DNA of 35,551 nt, from positions 1 to 35,551 of IMG/VR virus record IMGVR_UViG_3300007511_000061. One strand, written 5' to 3'. The number at the start of each line of letters is the position of its first letter. Positions within the stretch are counted from its first letter, which is position 1. The notes under the pieces are model-generated. The model did not search any database and was not told where the DNA came from. It saw only the letters and a list, made by a program, of their open reading frames with translations. The position numbers and the translations under genes are program-made. Below are positions 1 through 9,401 of this stretch, piece by piece. This DNA comes from a virus.

Positions 1-3000
1 TCCAAGGAAGCAGAAAGTACCCCCCCACTTACGGCCCCATTAGAGACCCAGGATAAAACTGAAGTTGGAAAAGTTGAGGAAGAAATTGGGGGTACAACTG
101 AGACAGAACAGGCTGCAGACGTTGATACTACTGCGATTGTGGATGAGGATTCCGCAGTCACAGAAGATACAGAAATTACTCCCCCATTTACGGCCCCAGA
201 TACAGTCCTTGATAAAGTCCCTAGTGTAACAGATCAGCAGTTAGACGAATCAAAAGAGATTTTTGAGGAAACAAAAGAGAAAATTGACTTAAAGGAAATT
301 CCTAAACCTTTGTTTGAAGTGGTTGAAAAAGCTTCAATGGAGGATAAGTTGAATTCCGATGAAAGAAAATCTCTATACGATTTGGCGAGGGAAGAGGGGG
401 TTGATCTAAAGTACCCTAATGGTGAAACGAAAACTGATGAAGAGCTTGCAGATGCGTTGCTAGATAGGGTTCTTCCAGAGGATGATGACCTTGCATCCTA
501 TTACGAAGATACTACAGATCGGACAGAGACCTTGACACAGAGACAGTTGTCTGTGGCGATGAGATCCCTAAAAAATGGATTCAAGGCAATGCCGGATGTC
601 GAAGTTCTAGCTGATAATAAACAGGCTTCTGAAGTTATTGGCAGGGAGACAAAACCTATGGAAGGTTTTGTCAAGGGTGGGAAGATTTATGTCGTAGCAG
701 AAAACCTCAGAGGTAAGACAACGAAAGAAGCCGTAAATAGAGCCGTAGAGGTATTTTACCATGAGGGTATAGGTCACTTAGGGTTGACAAACTTCATGAA
801 CAATCATGGTGGTTTTGACAGCTTTATGGATGCTTTCGGAAAGAATACAAGGAACAGGAAGAAGCTTCGTAAGTGGCTTGGGACAGACAGAGGGAAACAG
901 TACAAAGACAAGAGTGAAAGGGTACAGTTTGAAGAGTACATTGCTTCTGAATTTACGGAAAAAGGAATCCGTGGAGTAGGAACTCTTGAGTCCGTTGGTG
1001 AGGCGATCCGCAGAGTAATGGGAATTAAAGGCTCAGAGACCGCTCTCAGACAGGCACTCCAGAAAGTACAGAAGGAGATGCAGTCAGACGGAAGTATGAG
1101 CTTGTTCTCTGGGAAAAGAGGGGGGAAAGAGATTGAGTCAAACCAAGATACAGAAAAGCTTAGGGGTGACCAAATCATTGGAGAAAAGCTGGATTTGGAT
1201 AGCTTTAATCAGTCTATGGATGAAGACTTCAGAGCATCCTATCTTCTTCAGGAAGAGGGCAAGGTCTTCCCAGTACCAGATAAGACTGAACCAATTTTCA
1301 CACCAGATCAAATCCGTAATATGGGCGGTCTGAAAGAGTCTGGTAAACAAAGAATGGATGCCTACCTTACTGGTCAAGAACAAGGAAAATCTGCATCAGA
1401 ACTCATCGTGGAAGCGAAGCGGAGCATGATGCGGTCTAAAGATGATTATGATGCTAAATCCGGTGAAACTGGAACAAAGACAAACTTTAATCCTAACAAT
1501 TACAAAGATGATGAAGTTGTTGTAAGACTTCACTTGGGTGGTGTTATAAAAGAAGGAGACCAAGTACTTGGTAAGGGATATACCGCACATCCTGTCAGGA
1601 AGAATGGTAATCCTGAATATAGTAAAGCCCTTTTTTATGGTCCTGGTTTTAATATCCAAGATGGGACACTTCAAGTTAACCAACAATTAAGAAGAGATAT
1701 TGCTGTTGGAAAAACCAAGTCTGGGAAGAAACAAACTAAAGTTCCAATGGCAGGAGTCCAAGGTAAGCTGGTCAATACACCACTCAGTACTGAAGGGAAG
1801 CAACTGGTATTTAATCCTAAGCGTGAACACGTTTTCTTAGAGGCATCATCTGGCATTGCTGTTAAAGGCTTTACTGGTGAGGCTAGTGTTATTGGAAACA
1901 GGGTCTATGTCCGAGGGGAGTTGGATTATTACACCAGAGATGATATGCCTTCTCCAGTGGATGATGTCGAAAGTGCAGCAATTGCGGATACTACAAGGGA
2001 GGAAAAAGACTGGATTCGCGCTCAATCCGAAATGCAGAAAACTGGCGTGGAAGATGATGGAATCCGAGAATCATTCATGGGTGAAGTCCTCGATGCTGCG
2101 AACCCAACATTCCGTGAGCCAATTATTGAGAAACTGAAATCAGCAGGTCAAGTCGTTGCCAAATATGCGGATTCAACAGTCAACCCAGTGGCATTGATTC
2201 CGAAAATGCAGGAATACTTGAAAGGAAGAAATCGTGTCAAGGGTAGGATCGATAGACTCAGTGAACTTGGGAAACAAATCTATGACACTTTGAAGAAAGC
2301 AAGTCCTGAACAGGGTGAACGGATATACAAATATCTAACGACTGTTGGTGCTGATCCTAATACCATACCGGAAGACGAATTCAGGGAGGTTTCAATCCAA
2401 GTTAAAGAAGGTATTGAACGTATTGGTGAACAAGCCGTAGCTTCTGGTGTCTTGGCAAGAGATCAAGTGAATGCCCTCAAAGGACAGTACTTACCTCGTG
2501 TGTACATGAAGTACCTACTTGGTGAAGACAACTCTGCATTTGCTCAAGTCCTAAGAAGTGATCTCAAGGTCCAAGGGGATTGGATGAAGGGACGGAAGAA
2601 TATTGATGAGGCAATCCGAAAGATCTTCCTTGGTGAGGTTGAAGACCCAGCCTATCTTGCCCAGAAAGGTATTGTTACTCCAGGAAGGGACTTGGCGATC
2701 ATTGATTTCATGGACTGGATTTCCGAGGAATCTGAGTGGGCATACCAAGAGCAGTTCTTAGAGTTTAATACCCAGCAGGAAATATTTGACCTTGCCCAGG
2801 ATGATGCACTTGCACAAAGCCTGATTAACGATTACGGATTGACTCCCACTGATAAGCCTATGCGGACTACCGCAAACTACTTATTGGGCGAAGCAAAAAG
2901 GATAGAGGCTCAGTTAAAAATGTTTGAGGAGAATGGTGGAAAGGACACTGCCAAACTCAAACTGATGAAGGGTCTTGCGGAGAGGATGCGAGAAGAGGGT

Positions 3001-4617
3001 GAGAGTAGTCTGAACGCTGCTGGTATCAATGAGGCTGCAGAGGCCGCAGGGTTCGTCAAGATGCCTGACATGAAGAAGTACGGAAAGCTCCGTGGTATGT
3101 ATGTTTTGCCAGAGATCAAAGAGGATCTGACAGGCGCACAAATCCTCTCTGACGAAGCACCAAACTGGCTCAAGAATCTTGTTGGCGAAGGTGGAAAGAT
3201 TGCCAAGTTTGGATCGCTTTTCAAACTCTCCAAAACAGCCCTGAACTTCCCAGCCGGTCACGTACGGAACTTCGTATCCGCTGTCAGTCTGGCCTATTTT
3301 GCAGACGTTCCAGCCACTAAACTCCCCAAGCTGATTGGTAGAGCCTTCAAGGAGATAAGGACACAGGGGCGATATTACAATATGGCTAAAGACCGAGGCT
3401 TGATGACTGCTGGCTTTATTGCTGAAGAGGTGAAGAGAGTCGAAATTGAATACCTGAATTCATTAAAACAGAATGAAACAAAAGGTCCGTGGGAACAGAT
3501 GTGGCTGTCAGTCCAATTAACTGCTTCCAAGCTGGGTAACAAAGCTGGTGACCTCTACCAGTTTGGTGATGAAATTAACAGGCTTGTAGTCCTGATGGAT
3601 CAGGTTGAGAACAAAGGGATTGATCCTGATACGGCAGCAGTTCATGCCAATAAATGGATCATGGATTATAGTTTGGCTAGAAGCTGGGTTAAGTATGGCA
3701 GAACCGCTGTTATTGGCGCACCATTCCTGACCTATACGGCAAAAGTAATTCCTTTGATGCTGGAAACAGCGGTCACTAAGCCGACAAAATTCATACTTCC
3801 ATATGCCCTTGGTCATGGGATGATGGAGTTCACAAAGCATCAATTTGACTGGGATGATGAAGATGTCGAAGCATTAAAACTAAATCTACCGGATTACCTT
3901 AGAAGTAAAGCTAATGCTGGAATGCTCCCCCCTGCTTTGATTCCAGTTCCATGGAAAGATTCAGAAGGAAGGATTCAGTTCTGGGATGCCAGTTATGTTT
4001 ACCCTTGGGGTATTATCAATGAACTTTGGTCTGAAATATCTGAAGGAGATGCATCTCAAGCACTTAGAACCTTGGGTGTAATGGGAAGTCCACTTCCGCA
4101 AGTTCTGACAGCGATCATGGTGAATGAAGATCCCTTTACCCAGAGAGAGATCCTCGAACCTTGGATGGAACCATTCGATCAGATCATGGCTCTTACAGAC
4201 TTTATGTGGAACCTTACAGCACCTCCGTTCATGCATGGTATGGTTTCCATGACGATGCCTGGACAAGAAAGCAAAGGCTTTGGTGTGGTCTCTAGAGCTA
4301 CAAGACTGGGTGACTTTAAGAGAGGTACTGGAGAACCAGAGAAAGATCTAGGTCAGATAGCTGGTCAGGCAATAGGTTTCAACCTGACGGCTGTCAATCC
4401 GAGGATTACAAGAGAGAGAAATATTCGTCAATTGGAAAGAGAATTGTCCGATATCCGTAGTGAACGAAAACAAGTCATTCAACAGCTTAACCGGAATAAG
4501 AGATACAGAAAAGCTGTTGAAGTAGGTAAAGAATTTAATGAAAGAATCCAACGTAAGCAGAAAGAGATACGAGGGTATCGTCAGTCCACTGTAAGAGCAA
4601 TGAGAGCTGCCTCTTAG
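1..4617 (+). CDS. Large virion-associated polyvalent protein, 5' end outside window
   Basis: The frame is open from base 1, so the true start is upstream; an in-frame GTG at 139 is only an internal candidate. From that GTG 1492 residues follow. The N-terminal 120 residues are acidic and low complexity and carry a repeated TPPxTAP motif. Around residue 208 (bases 760-777) is H-E-x3-H followed by LGL, a zincin-like motif known from phage polyvalent proteins. A middle region (about 430-600) is rich in beta-type sequence. The C-terminal half is helical, with hydrophobic stretches near residues 1040-1065 and 1195-1225, and ends in a basic coiled coil. Multi-domain proteins of this size in phages are usually packaged in the virion and injected with the DNA. 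The gene ends the late block and meets the next gene tail to tail with a 4-base overlap. Function as an injected protein is inference; the peptidase-like motif is seen directly. Confidence 0.75.
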   Translation, partial: SKEAESTPPLTAPLETQDKTEVGKVEEEIGGTTETEQAADVDTTAIVDEDSAVTEDTEITPPFTAPDTVLDKVPSVTDQQLDESKEIFEETKEKIDLKEIPKPLFEVVEKASMEDKLNSDERKSLYDLAREEGVDLKYPNGETKTDEELADALLDRVLPEDDDLASYYEDTTDRTETLTQRQLSVAMRSLKNGFKAMPDVEVLADNKQASEVIGRETKPMEGFVKGGKIYVVAENLRGKTTKEAVNRAVEVFYHEGIGHLGLTNFMNNHGGFDSFMDAFGKNTRNRKKLRKWLGTDRGKQYKDKSERVQFEEYIASEFTEKGIRGVGTLESVGEAIRRVMGIKGSETALRQALQKVQKEMQSDGSMSLFSGKRGGKEIESNQDTEKLRGDQIIGEKLDLDSFNQSMDEDFRASYLLQEEGKVFPVPDKTEPIFTPDQIRNMGGLKESGKQRMDAYLTGQEQGKSASELIVEAKRSMMRSKDDYDAKSGETGTKTNFNPNNYKDDEVVVRLHLGGVIKEGDQVLGKGYTAHPVRKNGNPEYSKALFYGPGFNIQDGTLQVNQQLRRDIAVGKTKSGKKQTKVPMAGVQGKLVNTPLSTEGKQLVFNPKREHVFLEASSGIAVKGFTGEASVIGNRVYVRGELDYYTRDDMPSPVDDVESAAIADTTREEKDWIRAQSEMQKTGVEDDGIRESFMGEVLDAANPTFREPIIEKLKSAGQVVAKYADSTVNPVALIPKMQEYLKGRNRVKGRIDRLSELGKQIYDTLKKASPEQGERIYKYLTTVGADPNTIPEDEFREVSIQVKEGIERIGEQAVASGVLARDQVNALKGQYLPRVYMKYLLGEDNSAFAQVLRSDLKVQGDWMKGRKNIDEAIRKIFLGEVEDPAYLAQKGIVTPGRDLAIIDFMDWISEESEWAYQEQFLEFNTQQEIFDLAQDDALAQSLINDYGLTPTDKPMRTTANYLLGEAKRIEAQLKMFEENGGKDTAKLKLMKGLAERMREEGESSLNAAGINEAAEAAGFVKMPDMKKYGKLRGMYVLPEIKEDLTGAQILSDEAPNWLKNLVGEGGKIAKFGSLFKLSKTALNFPAGHVRNFVSAVSLAYFADVPATKLPKLIGRAFKEIRTQGRYYNMAKDRGLMTAGFIAEEVKRVEIEYLNSLKQNETKGPWEQMWLSVQLTASKLGNKAGDLYQFGDEINRLVVLMDQVENKGIDPDTAAVHANKWIMDYSLARSWVKYGRTAVIGAPFLTYTAKVIPLMLETAVTKPTKFILPYALGHGMMEFTKHQFDWDDEDVEALKLNLPDYLRSKANAGMLPPALIPVPWKDSEGRIQFWDASYVYPWGIINELWSEISEGDASQALRTLGVMGSPLPQVLTAIMVNEDPFTQREILEPWMEPFDQIMALTDFMWNLTAPPFMHGMVSMTMPGQESKGFGVVSRATRLGDFKRGTGEPEKDLGQIAGQAIGFNLTAVNPRITRERNIRQLERELSDIRSERKQVIQQLNRNKRYRKAVEVGKEFNERIQRKQKEIRGYRQSTVRAMRAAS

Positions 4618-5081
4618 CCATGTACCTCTAGTTTGGGTTTCGGTTTCATGTCGAGCATTTCATGAATTGGGATATCATAAACCAATTCCCTGTCTGTAGG
4701 CCAAAACCTCTTGAAGGTTCCAGCCTCTACCAACGGATATTTCACTACTGAGTGTACATCAATAAACTTTGTGATATGGTCTGACCACTTTACAAAGTAG
4801 TACGCGCGACATCCAAACCCTGCAGCTAAAAGCTTCAAGGCAGAAGCCTTCCTCAAGTTTAGCCAGATGGTTGGGTGCTTATCGTGTGGGTTGTTCCGTT
4901 CCTTGAATTCAATGACTGAGTGAATCTGAAGTTCAGGTTTCCGGTAGCATATGAAATCTACAGGACTTAATTTTCCCAGGTGACTCAGTTTGTAGTTTCC
5001 GTTCTGAAGTTCAAAGTCTGTCTTGAACTTCTGTTCGTTTTCTTCTGCTAGTGCGATATCTCCAAACATCCCTGTCTCCAT
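4614..5081 (-). CDS. Small PD-(D/E)XK nuclease-like protein
   Basis: 155 residues. The stretch P-V-D-F-I-C-Y, about a dozen residues, then V-I-E-F-K matches the PD-(D/E)XK pattern (Asp on one strand, E-x-K on the next), followed by a Leu/Ala-rich helix. This suggests a small nuclease, perhaps a resolvase or end-processing enzyme. Two starts are possible: ATG at 5081 has no ribosome site, while the ATG four codons later (5069) has GGAG six bases upstream. It is the last gene of the leftward block and converges on the giant virion gene, sharing four bases at the stops. The nuclease assignment rests on motif spacing only; a catalytically dead or DNA-binding role is also possible. Confidence 0.65.
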   Translation of the reverse strand: METGMFGDIALAEENEQKFKTDFELQNGNYKLSHLGKLSPVDFICYRKPELQIHSVIEFKERNNPHDKHPTIWLNLRKASALKLLAAGFGCRAYYFVKWSDHITKFIDVHSVVKYPLVEAGTFKRFWPTDRELVYDIPIHEMLDMKPKPKLEVHG

Positions 5082-5141
5082 TGTCGATATTGTCTATACC
5101 ACTAAGCTTCAATGCTAGTGATATCAACAGATAGAGACTTC

Positions 5142-5231
5142 TCACTTGTTCAAACTGAAGGAGTAATAAAAAGCCTCTAATCTGTTTGTTTCCAACGGAT
5201 GGTCAATGAATCCGAAAAGTTTATTGTCCAT
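5142..5231 (-). CDS. Possible 29-residue small protein
   Basis: An ATG-to-TGA frame of 29 residues beginning MDNKLFGFIDHPLE, with balanced composition and aromatic residues. It fills part of the 247-base gap between the primase-helicase and the nuclease-like gene on the same strand. No convincing ribosome-binding site precedes the ATG. Nothing is recognised; it may be chance. Confidence 0.3.
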   Translation of the reverse strand: MDNKLFGFIDHPLETNRLEAFYYSFSLNK

Positions 5232-5248
5232 ACGTTGTCTATAAAAAT

Positions 5249-5323
5249 GGAGTCCCTAAAAGCTCCACACTTTTCCAATTGAGACTCAACCTATAAAGAT
5301 TAATTAACAAATGATGGGACTCC
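5249..5323 (-). terminator. Hairpin with T-run after the primase-helicase gene
   Basis: GGAGTCCC (5249-5256) and GGGACTCC (5316-5323) form a perfect 8-bp inverted repeat starting six bases downstream of the primase-helicase stop codon. In the direction of transcription the second arm is followed by ATTTTTATAG. The loop is long (59 bases) and holds a smaller TTGAG/CTCAA repeat, so this is a weak or complex terminator candidate. Confidence 0.4.
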
Positions 5324-5328
5324 AATTC

Positions 5329-7623
5329 CTAAACTCTTGCAAGACTAATGATCCAATCAGCTTTCTTCCCATTCTCCTTAGTTATATTAATGTGATTTAA
5401 GGAGACCAGGTTATTCAGTATTGCATCGTAATCTAATTCACGAGGGTCTTTCCCTTGATTGTAGGATTTAAGTGGCTTATTCATACGCATCTGGTTGTAC
5501 CTCACTTTACCATCCTTAGAAATAATGTAGCGGAGAATAGCCTCATTCCATCTTTCTTCTTGGGAACCACCAAGTGTCCCCCTGTACAGGCCGACTGTAC
5601 AGGATACCGCATGGGACACTATTGAGTTGGCTCCTTTAACTGCATTCGGTTCTATCTCCTTTGATCTAGGTTTACTGATCCATTGAAGTATCATGGAAAG
5701 CTTGATGATATTGGGAGACCAACGCTTACAGAATGCTTCCATTAAACTTTTGATGTAAGGGTCTTGTTCTGATCTTTGCTGTTCCCAGAGATAGTTGTGA
5801 GCGTCCTCAAACCATACCTTGGCATCGTCATCTAAAACCATCTCAGTATCTCCCTGAGTAAGCATAATCTTGTCAATGATCATCTTCATCTCAGCAAACT
5901 CAGTAGATGTACTGAAAGCCCTTGAGTTAGACGGCAAGGCCGGAGGAATTAAGTCCTTTGAGGGAACACTAAACATTAAAAACCTGGCAAGGAATCCAGA
6001 TAGAACATCACTGGGTGTGAGTAGATCCGATATAAATTCCTCCGTGGACACTCCAATTAGGCTGATATATGGATTGTTAAGCTGGATTATCCCACCATTC
6101 TTAGTGCTTTTTGTGTCCCTATAGTAAGCATTATAAAAGCTGGTCAGTTCATTCTTAAAGCCACTGTTATACCCCTTATCGTCCATGTTCTTCAGGAAGG
6201 AAGAGAACTCATCAATCACAAATCCACCACCATTTTCCTTTCTGCAGAGCAACTCATAAAACGCATCTAAACTGATGCGATTAGAGTAACGGAGTAAAGA
6301 TGATTCAAGAGTAGCTATTAACTCCTTCGTTGCTGCTTGTTGGTCCTTTTTCTGGGTAACTAAAAGGTTAGCGTGATGAATTATCTCTGATTTAATTGCT
6401 TCGTCATGAACATTATATAATTCACTGCCTCGATTCAGCGCGGTTGATTTTCCATTTCCAGACCCAGAAAAAATCAAACTCCAGATGTTTGCACGTATCT
6501 TCTCAAAGTACATGAAGTGTGATTTATGCCCTATGTACACAGATACTGTGTTCAATAAGGCCATAGTTACCATCGTTGGAGAAAGCATTGTTCCTTCTAC
6601 AGCCTTCTCAACATAGTCTTGAACTATGGATGGGAGGTACTGTAAATCCATCTCCTTACTTGCTTGGATATGCCGGTCAAGAATCTTATTAATGGATTCT
6701 TGAATAATATGATCCTCCTCCATTGGAGAGCTTCCATGTATTGCTGGTCCTACTTCCTTTCCTGCTTTTAGTCCTCTTTCAATTGTCCCAAAAGCCTTTT
6801 GTTCAGGGAAACCTACCCTACTGACAACAGCTTCCTGTAAAGCTTTTCTAGCTATATCAGTGTCTATCCCAGTCTGTCTTCCGACAAAGAAGGCCATGTC
6901 ATTAACTGTGTTATTGATCTGTCCATCAGGAGAGTTGATTATAGTCTGACAAGCATGAGCAATTGGACCAGGTTCCACTTGTGGAGCTTTGGGGGCTTCT
7001 ATCTTGATAACAGGCCATCCAGAATCTGGGTCTTTAGCAAAAGTCCTGTCAACGATCTTGGTGTAATTTCTTTTGTGTTTGGGAAACCACTGTTGTATTT
7101 GGCGTAAGCTAACGAGAGGAATCTTTTCGTAGTCTCCAGAAATCAACTTGTACTTCTGTAGTCCGTTCCCAGATTTGGTATCGTTAACTTCAGAGGGGGG
7201 GAGAACAGCCATAGAGCGATGACCAAGGACTTCTCCAGCAGCTTCTCCATTGAAATCAAAAGTCCACTTATTTACTGGAGTGTTACTGCTAACCCTGATC
7301 CAGACATGGGTTCCACCAGATGGTGTTCTTACTACTGGAGCCTTAAGACAGACATCTTGGAAGCCTGGGTCTTGGGTTAATTTTTTAAAGTACTCCTGGT
7401 TGTCAAAATCTAATACTAATGTATGGTCAGAATGAGATCCGATAAGACTTCCAATCACACCTCCAATATTGTATTCATCATCACTAAATTTCTCGATGAT
7501 GTCATTGAAATCCTCATCAGGCTTATCGTTCCATGTCTTGTCAATCGGTCTTTTGGTCCCCTTCTGAATTCTCAGTAATGGAATCCCTGCTTTGTGATAT
7601 GTCGCTAGTACATCTCTGTCCAT
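5329..7623 (-). CDS. Bifunctional primase-polymerase / helicase (prim-pol N-domain plus DUF3987-type ATPase)
   Basis: 764 residues. The N-terminal 170 residues match the archaeo-eukaryotic primase (prim-pol) fold: GIPLLRI near residue 13, the metal-binding D-F-D at 72-74, the GGTHVWIR strand with His106, and GHRSMAVLPPS at 134-144. The C-terminal half is a P-loop ATPase of the DUF3987 type, with Walker A GSGNGKST at 387-394 and Walker B VIDE ending at 472. Such fusions prime and unwind phage DNA at replication forks. AGGA nine bases upstream supports the ATG. It is the distal gene of the recombination cluster and is followed by a hairpin. Both active sites look intact. No separate DNA polymerase gene is in the window, so polymerase activity may come from this protein, the host, or a gene outside. 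Confidence 0.9.
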   Translation of the reverse strand: MDRDVLATYHKAGIPLLRIQKGTKRPIDKTWNDKPDEDFNDIIEKFSDDEYNIGGVIGSLIGSHSDHTLVLDFDNQEYFKKLTQDPGFQDVCLKAPVVRTPSGGTHVWIRVSSNTPVNKWTFDFNGEAAGEVLGHRSMAVLPPSEVNDTKSGNGLQKYKLISGDYEKIPLVSLRQIQQWFPKHKRNYTKIVDRTFAKDPDSGWPVIKIEAPKAPQVEPGPIAHACQTIINSPDGQINNTVNDMAFFVGRQTGIDTDIARKALQEAVVSRVGFPEQKAFGTIERGLKAGKEVGPAIHGSSPMEEDHIIQESINKILDRHIQASKEMDLQYLPSIVQDYVEKAVEGTMLSPTMVTMALLNTVSVYIGHKSHFMYFEKIRANIWSLIFSGSGNGKSTALNRGSELYNVHDEAIKSEIIHHANLLVTQKKDQQAATKELIATLESSLLRYSNRISLDAFYELLCRKENGGGFVIDEFSSFLKNMDDKGYNSGFKNELTSFYNAYYRDTKSTKNGGIIQLNNPYISLIGVSTEEFISDLLTPSDVLSGFLARFLMFSVPSKDLIPPALPSNSRAFSTSTEFAEMKMIIDKIMLTQGDTEMVLDDDAKVWFEDAHNYLWEQQRSEQDPYIKSLMEAFCKRWSPNIIKLSMILQWISKPRSKEIEPNAVKGANSIVSHAVSCTVGLYRGTLGGSQEERWNEAILRYIISKDGKVRYNQMRMNKPLKSYNQGKDPRELDYDAILNNLVSLNHINITKENGKKADWIISLARV

Positions 7624-7783
7624 CTTTGTAATCCTGTATGAAATGGTGAATTAATAATTCCATCCTTCCAAGTACATCTTGTATCCTTGGATGGAGTTTT
7701 GAACGATCCTCGCTATACAAAGCCGTGGCGAGGCCGTGGATTAAAAAACGTTTTGCTTCAAATACCGCTGTTCTGGGTCTCAT
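7541..7783 (-). CDS. Small hypothetical protein between RusA and primase
   Basis: 80 residues, unrecognised. The middle (about residues 10-60) reads like a helical domain with Leu, Ile and His spaced regularly. It overlaps the end of the RusA gene by 26 bases and the start of the primase-helicase by 83 bases; the second overlap is long. The ATG lacks a good ribosome-binding site, so expression may depend on coupling to rusA. Without it the 134 bases between its neighbours would be empty. Confidence 0.45.
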   Translation of the reverse strand: MRPRTAVFEAKRFLIHGLATALYSEDRSKLHPRIQDVLGRMELLIHHFIQDYKDGQRCTSDISQSRDSITENSEGDQKTD

Positions 7784-8174
7784 AAATGGTGCAGTCCAAA
7801 TGTAATTCCCCTCCCTTTTTTACTTCACCGAATTCGACAGTAAGTTTTTTGACTTGGCTGTCATCCTCGTAAATCAAACCGATCAACGAATCTAATATAG
7901 ATTTTCCGCTAAAGTTATCAATGTCTCTCCTGCGTTTATCTGGGGGATGAAGAACCATGTTCAGACTTACTAACTCTTTACCGAAAAGAGGGACTCCATG
8001 TCCCTCTTTTTCGGACTGTATTAAGATTCCCACCTCAGATTTAAACTCTCGGCCTCTTTTGGAAATCACCATCCTACCATTAAAATTCCGATAGAATGTA
8101 TTTGTTGATACAGGAAACGGAAGGGAGCATCGCACTCCCTCCAATCGTCCGCTACTGTTGATACGGAATCTCAT
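7758..8174 (-). CDS. rusA: RusA-family Holliday junction resolvase
   Basis: 138 residues. The family signature is clear: R-R-D-I-D-N-F at 82-88, then K91, the LDSLIGLIYEDD stretch with Asp95 and the Asp104-Asp105 pair, then VKKLTVEF. These acidic residues bind the metal used to cut four-way DNA junctions. The first 15 residues before SLPFPVSTNTFYR are unusual for RusA, so an internal GTG or TTG start is possible; the listed ATG has only a weak ribosome site. It overlaps the upstream DUF669 gene by 23 bases. With the annealing ATPase and DUF669 protein it forms a standard phage recombination set. Confidence 0.9.
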   Translation of the reverse strand: MRFRINSSGRLEGVRCSLPFPVSTNTFYRNFNGRMVISKRGREFKSEVGILIQSEKEGHGVPLFGKELVSLNMVLHPPDKRRRDIDNFSGKSILDSLIGLIYEDDSQVKKLTVEFGEVKKGGELHLDCTIYETQNSGI

Positions 8175-8634
8175 CCGATTCAGCGGTAGCCAATAAGGAT
8201 GGTCTTTGAGCCTGTGGTTGTGCCTGGGGTTTGGCTGAACTCCCCATGTGGATATATTGAATCCTCTGGTACTCTGGATTCTTCCGGTCCTTCTTTACAT
8301 CTATCCTGACTAAAGCTCCTATAATGGAGTCAGGCCCATTAATCTCAGAGAGACCAGCCGACTTCCCAATATCAAAGAGTCTGCTTTTCGTTATGTTGCT
8401 TAACATAGAATCGTTTGATTCAGGGAATATGAAGTCTGTCAGGAAAGCTCCTTCTGACTCTCCTCCAACAACTTTCAAGGTTATTGCCGTCATCGGCTCT
8501 CCCTTTTTCGTTGTCAGCGGTCCTTCATCATTTTCACTCTTTACAGAGTAAATTTTAGCGTTATGTTCCCCAAGTTCACACTGTTGTGAATTATATGGGT
8601 TCTTTTCTGTGTCTAATTTTACATCCCAACTCAT
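8152..8634 (-). CDS. DUF669-type single-stranded DNA-binding-like protein
   Basis: 160 residues. The opening MSWDVKLDTEKNPYN, the central beta-rich part with ITLKVVGGESEGAFLTDFI, and the tail ending DEIPYQQ resemble DUF669 proteins, which sit beside Sak4-like ATPases in many phages and are thought to bind single-stranded DNA. The Gln/Pro/Ala-rich linker (about 132-142) before an acidic tip is like the flexible tail of SSB proteins. An AAGGAG ribosome site supports the ATG. The gene lies 14 bases after the ATPase gene and overlaps rusA. DNA binding is inferred from family and context. Confidence 0.75.
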   Translation of the reverse strand: MSWDVKLDTEKNPYNSQQCELGEHNAKIYSVKSENDEGPLTTKKGEPMTAITLKVVGGESEGAFLTDFIFPESNDSMLSNITKSRLFDIGKSAGLSEINGPDSIIGALVRIDVKKDRKNPEYQRIQYIHMGSSAKPQAQPQAQRPSLLATAESDEIPYQQ

Positions 8635-8648
8635 ATTAATTCTCCTTG

Positions 8649-9401
8649 TTATGAGCGTGATTCATTAATTGCTTGCAGAAACAGCTTTGGGTCCACAGGC
8701 ATTTCAACAGCAAGTCCATAGCGGTTCTTTGCGAAGATACCACCGGCTGGCCCAGTAGTAATGATTCTTTCTCCGCGCGTAACGCTTTTGGACTCTTTTT
8801 GACCAAAACCTTTATCGACTTTATCGATTATAGTTTTGATCTGGAAAAACAGAACAGCATCAGCCCATGCATAAGTATCGATACACGTTTTTACACCAAG
8901 GAAAGCATGGTACTGATGATATGGGTCAAGGTGTGGTTCACTAATCTCTTTAGCTAATGTCTGAGTGGTCAAGACGATGTGCATTTTTTTGTGATCACGC
9001 AGTTCCTTCAGCATGATAAGTAGATCCTGAACCTTCTGACGGACTTGGGCATATGCCTTGCCATATGGAACGTCATTCAGATTCTCGACACTGTTTGCCT
9101 GACATACTTCACGGATTGCATCCGCTTCACAATGCTCGAAACCATCAATACAGAACACATTGTACTTATGATTTTCGGTGGCTAGTTCCTTCATAAGGCT
9201 AACCAACTTTTCTGTTCCCATCCCTTCTAAGGGAACCTTTGCACAGTCAATTTCACTCATCCCTCCGTCCTTTGAGGCAACTAAAGTCTTGGCTAAACCA
9301 GCCGCCCAAGTGGACTTCCCAGTGCCTGGGTGACCATGTATTAATATAGTGGAGGGCTTATTCTCTTTCCCTGTCACTACCTCGTCCTTCAATATTCCCA
9401 T
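8649..9401 (-). CDS. Sak4-like RecA-fold ATPase (AAA_24 family)
   Basis: 250 residues. Walker A GHPGTGKST at 23-31 and Walker B VFCIDGFEH with Asp86 are intact, followed by the strand IVLTTQTL, which fits the RecA-core sensor position. The length and context match phage Sak4-type recombinases, which promote strand annealing with a partner SSB-like protein; the next gene is that kind of partner. AAGGAG lies just upstream of the ATG. It overlaps the preceding small gene by 44 bases. The C-terminal third, with RGERIITTGPAGGIFAKNRYGL, matches the usual end of this family. Confidence 0.85.
   Translation of the reverse strand: MGILKDEVVTGKENKPSTILIHGHPGTGKSTWAAGLAKTLVASKDGGMSEIDCAKVPLEGMGTEKLVSLMKELATENHKYNVFCIDGFEHCEADAIREVCQANSVENLNDVPYGKAYAQVRQKVQDLLIMLKELRDHKKMHIVLTTQTLAKEISEPHLDPYHQYHAFLGVKTCIDTYAWADAVLFFQIKTIIDKVDKGFGQKESKSVTRGERIITTGPAGGIFAKNRYGLAVEMPVDPKLFLQAINESRS

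Noticed and set aside
2910-3261. Minus-strand frames of 107 and 115 codons in the giant virion gene
   Set aside because: Both sit inside a long, well-supported plus-strand gene, and neither is protein-like in composition.
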